A stretch of 64,000 nt of DNA from Shimia isoporae (GTDB lineage Bacteria > Pseudomonadota > Alphaproteobacteria > Rhodobacterales > Rhodobacteraceae), in assembly GCF_004346865.1 (NCBI RefSeq), contig NZ_SMGR01000001.1:2046001-2110000 (forward strand). The letters run 5' to 3'. Positions within the stretch are counted from its first letter, which is position 1. Every line of letters starts with the position of its first letter. The notes beneath the pieces are model-generated. The model had not been told where the DNA came from. It worked only from the letters and a program-made list of their open reading frames with translations, and ran no database searches. Position numbers and translations under genes: made by a program. This document shows, piece after piece, positions 60,791 to 64,000 of this stretch.

Positions 60791-62083
60791 ATGACCGACG
60801 GCCCGAGCTACGGCTTTGACACGTTGCAAATTCACGCTGGTGCGCGCCCCGATCCGGCGACCGGCGCGCGTCAGACGCCGATCTACCAATCTACTGCGTA
60901 CGTGTTTCGCGACGCTGAACATGCGGCAGCGCTGTTCAACCTTCAGGAAGTTGGCTACATCTATTCGCGCCTGACCAACCCGACCGTCGCGGTGCTTCAG
61001 GAACGCATCGCCACGCTTGAAGGTGGCGTCGGAGCGGTATGCTGCTCTTCAGGGCATGCCGCACAAATCATGGCTCTGTTTCCCCTGATGCAGCCGGGCT
61101 GCAACGTTGTGGCCTCTACCCGGCTTTATGGTGGCACCGTCACGCAGTTCAGCCAGACCATCAAACGCTTTGGCTGGTCGGCAACGTTTGTGGACTTTGA
61201 CGATGAAGCGGCCGTCGCGGCTGCGATCGACGAAAACACCCGCGCGGTGTTCTGTGAATCCGTAGCCAACCCCGGCGGTTACATCACAGACATTCCCGCG
61301 ATTGCCGCAATAGCCGACAAGGCCGGCGTTCCGCTGATTGTCGACAACACTTCCGCGACGCCGTACCTCTGCAACCCGATCAGCCTCGGCGCCACGCTGG
61401 TTGTGCATTCGACAACCAAATACCTGACCGGCAATGGCACCGTTACAGGTGGTTGTGTGGTGGACAGCGGGAAGTTTGACTGGTCCGCATCGGACAAATT
61501 CCCGTCGCTTGCCGCCCCCGAACCTGCATATCACGGTTTGAAATTCCATGAGACCTTCGGGCCGCTGGCCTTTACGTTCCACGGCATTGCCATCGGTCTG
61601 CGTGATCTGGGCATGACGATGAATCCGCAGGCGGCGCATTACACACTGATGGGCATCGAAACGCTATCGTTGCGCATGGAGCGGCACGTGCAGAACGCCG
61701 AAACCGTAGCGGGATGGCTGGAAGGCCACGAACACGTAGACTATGTCACTTACGCCGGTCTGGACAGTTCGCCTTACAAGTCGCGGGTTGCTACTGTTTG
61801 TCCCAAAGGCGCAGGCGGTCTATTTACCGTTGCTTTGAAAGGCGGCTACGAGGCTTGCGTCAAATTTGTAGACAACCTCGAAATCTTCAGCCACGTCGCA
61901 AACCTTGGTGACGCCCGCAGCCTGGTGATCCATTCGGCGTCGACGACGCACCGCCAGTTGACACCCGAGCAGCAAGAAGCGGCTGGCGCAGGTCCGAATG
62001 TTGTTCGGATTTCCATCGGGATCGAAAACAGCGAGGACCTCATCGCAGACCTTGATCGCGCGCTGAAAGCGGCACATCGCTGA
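60791..62083 (+). CDS. metY: O-acetylhomoserine aminocarboxypropyltransferase (MetY)
   Basis: PLP enzyme that makes homocysteine from O-acetylhomoserine and sulfide. The 430-residue protein begins with the family's YGFDTLQIHAGARPDPATGAR and has YSRLTNPT, SSGHAAQ, the PLP-aspartate in PLIVDNTSAT and the PLP-lysine K210 in VVHSTTKYLTGNG. HSASTTHRQL near the C-terminus is typical of O-acetylhomoserine sulfhydrylases. GGGAGG lies 8 nt upstream of ATG 60791. I see no SAM-II riboswitch in the 134-nt gap before it, which holds only a weak AAAACG/CGTTTT hairpin. Confidence 0.94.
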   Translation: MTDGPSYGFDTLQIHAGARPDPATGARQTPIYQSTAYVFRDAEHAAALFNLQEVGYIYSRLTNPTVAVLQERIATLEGGVGAVCCSSGHAAQIMALFPLMQPGCNVVASTRLYGGTVTQFSQTIKRFGWSATFVDFDDEAAVAAAIDENTRAVFCESVANPGGYITDIPAIAAIADKAGVPLIVDNTSATPYLCNPISLGATLVVHSTTKYLTGNGTVTGGCVVDSGKFDWSASDKFPSLAAPEPAYHGLKFHETFGPLAFTFHGIAIGLRDLGMTMNPQAAHYTLMGIETLSLRMERHVQNAETVAGWLEGHEHVDYVTYAGLDSSPYKSRVATVCPKGAGGLFTVALKGGYEACVKFVDNLEIFSHVANLGDARSLVIHSASTTHRQLTPEQQEAAGAGPNVVRISIGIENSEDLIADLDRALKAAHR

Positions 62084-62105
62084 CGCCCGCTTGGAGCAAT
62101 GAAAG

Positions 62106-62134
62106 ACGCCCCGGACTGGCTTTCCGGGGCGTTT
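62106..62134 (+). terminator. Terminator after metY
   Basis: ACGCCCCGGA (62106-62115) pairs perfectly with TCCGGGGCGT (62123-62132) around a 7-nt loop. Only three T follow. It lies 7 nt before the convergent SIMPL stop and could serve both. Confidence 0.7.
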
Positions 62135-62140
62135 CAAGTT

Positions 62141-62824
62141 TTAGCCTTCGATCTCAAAAACCATTGTGACCCTCGCGGTCAGGCTGACTTCGCCCGGCGC
62201 GATCGGCACGGCATCCGCCATAGCGGCCCGCATCATTTCCGGTCGCGGCGATCCCTGTCTAACCTCCGAGATGGTTACAACCTGACCCAACTTCACCCCA
62301 GCTGCTTCCGCATAAAGTTCCGCTTTGGCACGGGCGTCTCCTATGGCCTCCTTGCGCGCCAGGGACATTGCCAATTGAGGATCCCGCAAGCCAAATGAGA
62401 TACCGCCAATGTCGTTTGCTCCGTTCTCGACCAACGTGCCCAACACTTCGCCGACACCCTTAATGTCTCTTAGTTTGATGGTCAGGGAGTTGCTGGCATT
62501 GAACCCGAGAAGCAGTGGACGCTCATCTCCATCTCGATTGCGATTGTATACGGGATGAAGGCCAAGGTTGCTGGTCTGGATGTCGCGGGCTTCAATCCCG
62601 TCCTTGGTTAGCGCCTCGATCATATTGCCGACGACATCCCCGACGTTTTCCATGGCCATCTGGGCCGATGCCGACCGGTGAGAGACCCCAACAGTGATGA
62701 CTGCCTGATCCGGCATTTCTGCTGCTATACCCTCGCCGACAACGGTGATCGTGCGCTCCTGCGCCGCAACAACGCCGGCCGAGACACTGGTCCAAATCAT
62801 CATACATATGGCTGCCAATCGCAT
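62141..62824 (-). CDS. Periplasmic SIMPL (DUF541) protein
   Basis: A 227-residue exported protein. A signal peptide occupies about residues 1-21 (MRLAAICMMIWTSVSAGVVAAQ). The SIMPL domain begins ITVVGEGIAAEMPDQAVITVGV and continues with ALTKDGIEARDIQTSNLGLHPVY, where the I-x-T-S/T motif is diagnostic. The C-terminal SLTARVTMVFEIEG closes the beta structure. Relatives form oligomeric barrels at the cell envelope and are linked to oxidative stress tolerance in some species. AGGAG lies 6 nt upstream. Confidence 0.92.
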   Translation of the reverse strand: MRLAAICMMIWTSVSAGVVAAQERTITVVGEGIAAEMPDQAVITVGVSHRSASAQMAMENVGDVVGNMIEALTKDGIEARDIQTSNLGLHPVYNRNRDGDERPLLLGFNASNSLTIKLRDIKGVGEVLGTLVENGANDIGGISFGLRDPQLAMSLARKEAIGDARAKAELYAEAAGVKLGQVVTISEVRQGSPRPEMMRAAMADAVPIAPGEVSLTARVTMVFEIEG

Positions 62825-62988
62825 GACACGCTCCTATTTGTTCAACAGTCGGCAACAAGCATGTGATATTGTTGGTCTTTGAGGAACGCTCTTTCGGCTT
62901 TTTCTTCCATGTCGGCAAGAACTTGCTATAAATTCTGCAGTTCTGCCGGAGTTGGGATTTCTCGCGGCCCGAATGCTAGGTCTAATAC

Positions 62989-64000
62989 ATGTCATCAACA
63001 CTCGCTTTGACACTCTCTTTCGAAGGCATCGGTCTTCTCACACCCGTAGACGGCGGGTGGCATCTGTTGAGAGAAGTTGGATTGGACAGCGAGGATCTGG
63101 CGGCGGACCTGGCGGAGCTTCGCGCCACAGCAGAGGTCAAGGGCGGCGCCGATTTCAGAACGTTGCTGGTTTTGCCCAACGACCAGATTAAATTCCTAAA
63201 CTTGTCACCAGACGCAACGCCCGATGATGTGGTGCAAGTACTGGAACGGGAAACACCTTACACGGCTGATCAACTGGTCTTTGACACCCGCCGAACGGCC
63301 GGTCAGACCCAAGTTGCCGCCGTCGCTCGGGACACGCTGGCAGAAGCGGAAGCCTTCGCGTCCGAACACGCCTTTTCGCCGGCGCAGTTCACAGCAATGC
63401 CAACACCGGCGCAGTTCGACGGAGCGCCCGACTTTGGCCGCGCCGCTGGTGCAGATGGCGTGGAAATCGCCTTTGACGGTCAGGCAATGGTAGTGGTTGG
63501 CAGTGGCCCCTTGCCGGAGCCGTTTCCAGAGAGTGCCGAGCCGGCGCCAGAAGAGGAAACTACACCAACGTCTGATGCGGCGCCAGCCGAGGAAACGGCG
63601 GCCAATGAAACCTCGACGGATCAAGCTGACGCGCCGGTTGAAGACGCTCCGGCCCCCGCCGCAGTTTCGTTCTCAAGCCGCCGCCAGCCGGACGGAGGCA
63701 AAGCACCAGAACTCGGTGGTGTGTCACGCGCCAAATCCGGGCAGAACGGCGAGACTTCTACCAGTCCCACATTGGACGCACCGCTCCGGTTTGATCCGAG
63801 TCGTGTGGTTGCCGGCCTGACGGCCGGCGATGCGACGGACGAGACAACGCCCGCAGAAGAGGAAGACGGCGGCAGCTCTTTTTTCAGCCGCAGGAAAACC
63901 GGAAAGAAAACCGAAGCCAAAAAAGAAAAGGCTGCGAAACCGAAGAAAGCAAAGGCCAAAAGAGCGAAGCCAGAAAAGGTCGCCAAGGTTGCTCCGGTCG
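62989..64000 (+). CDS. GspL/PilM-like protein with long acidic/lysine-rich tail, truncated by window end
   Basis: The frame opens at ATG 62989 (AGG 8 nt upstream) and is still open at the right edge after 337 codons. Residues 1 to about 165 form a globular part: TLALTLSFEGIGLLTPV, FRTLLVLPNDQIKFLNLSP, QVLERETPYTADQLVFDTR and QVAAVARDTLAEAEAF. The alternation of LPxxQ, ExxTPY and DxR is like the actin-like part of GspL/PilM-type proteins. After that the sequence is low-complexity: Glu/Ala/Pro-rich, then Lys/Ala-rich (KAKAKRAKPEK). Such tails sometimes lead to a membrane segment, but none is visible yet. Identification is tentative. Confidence 0.55.
   Translation, partial: MSSTLALTLSFEGIGLLTPVDGGWHLLREVGLDSEDLAADLAELRATAEVKGGADFRTLLVLPNDQIKFLNLSPDATPDDVVQVLERETPYTADQLVFDTRRTAGQTQVAAVARDTLAEAEAFASEHAFSPAQFTAMPTPAQFDGAPDFGRAAGADGVEIAFDGQAMVVVGSGPLPEPFPESAEPAPEEETTPTSDAAPAEETAANETSTDQADAPVEDAPAPAAVSFSSRRQPDGGKAPELGGVSRAKSGQNGETSTSPTLDAPLRFDPSRVVAGLTAGDATDETTPAEEEDGGSSFFSRRKTGKKTEAKKEKAAKPKKAKAKRAKPEKVAKVAPV

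Overview
The window looks like chromosomal DNA of a marine roseobacter-group alphaproteobacterium (Rhodobacteraceae). The evidence is the GC-rich, tightly packed genes, an extended UpsM-like leader in front of mraZ, cytochrome-type urate oxidation by PuuD, and alphaproteobacterial gene content (PtsP, DUF1178, EcsC, DUF2147, DUF302). There are no insertion sequences, phage genes, rRNAs or CRISPR arrays. One tRNA (Tyr) is present. Both ends cut a gene: murE on the left, and an acidic/lysine-rich GspL/PilM-like protein on the right.

Layout. 1-5.1 kb: start of the leftward division and cell-wall (dcw) cluster mraZ-rsmH-ftsL-ftsI-murE, preceded by a ~0.7 kb leader with a candidate UpsM sRNA and a helically phased TGGG array. 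5.2-16 kb: housekeeping genes on both strands (Nudix, DUF1178, SDR, lysC, ptsP, EcsC, GNAT, flavin reductase, O-acetyltransferase, AEC and SulP transporters). 16.3-23.8 kb: a PA14 protein, then a ureide/urate island (puuD-gph, lysR, uraH, puuE-uraD fusion, allA, NCS2 permease). Two intergenic regions of this island share one inverted-repeat motif. 23.8-29.6 kb: an AceE-type pyruvate dehydrogenase operon (aceE-aceF-lpd) behind a perfect 22-bp palindrome.

29.6-46 kb: histidine genes scattered over 16 kb. hisH and hisB lie on the minus strand, separated by a tetR/DUF2306 pair with three operator copies. hisA, hisF and hisE lie on the plus strand about 10 kb away. Between them are guanine deaminase, mgtE, formyl-THF cyclo-ligase, two DUF333 lipoproteins, a metallophosphoesterase, DMT and SLC13 transporters, an AraC-regulator/peroxiredoxin pair, and a tandem pair of small membrane proteins.

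46-64 kb: a hybrid histidine kinase, rlmB, tRNA-Tyr, two tandem paralogous membrane diguanylate cyclases, a compact TetR-controlled cassette (FMO, BASS transporter, NAD-epimerase, SDR, each overlapping the next by 4 nt), a GT8-like glycosyltransferase, metY, a SIMPL protein and the truncated right-end gene.

Working together: purine salvage and degradation is represented twice. Guanine deaminase makes xanthine. The PuuD/UraH/UraD/PuuE/AllA set takes urate to glyoxylate and urea, except for the allantoate step, which is not encoded here. The most interesting unexplained items are the FMO/BASS/epimerase/SDR cassette with its operator, the mraZ leader, the shared LysR-type boxes, and the palindrome before aceE.
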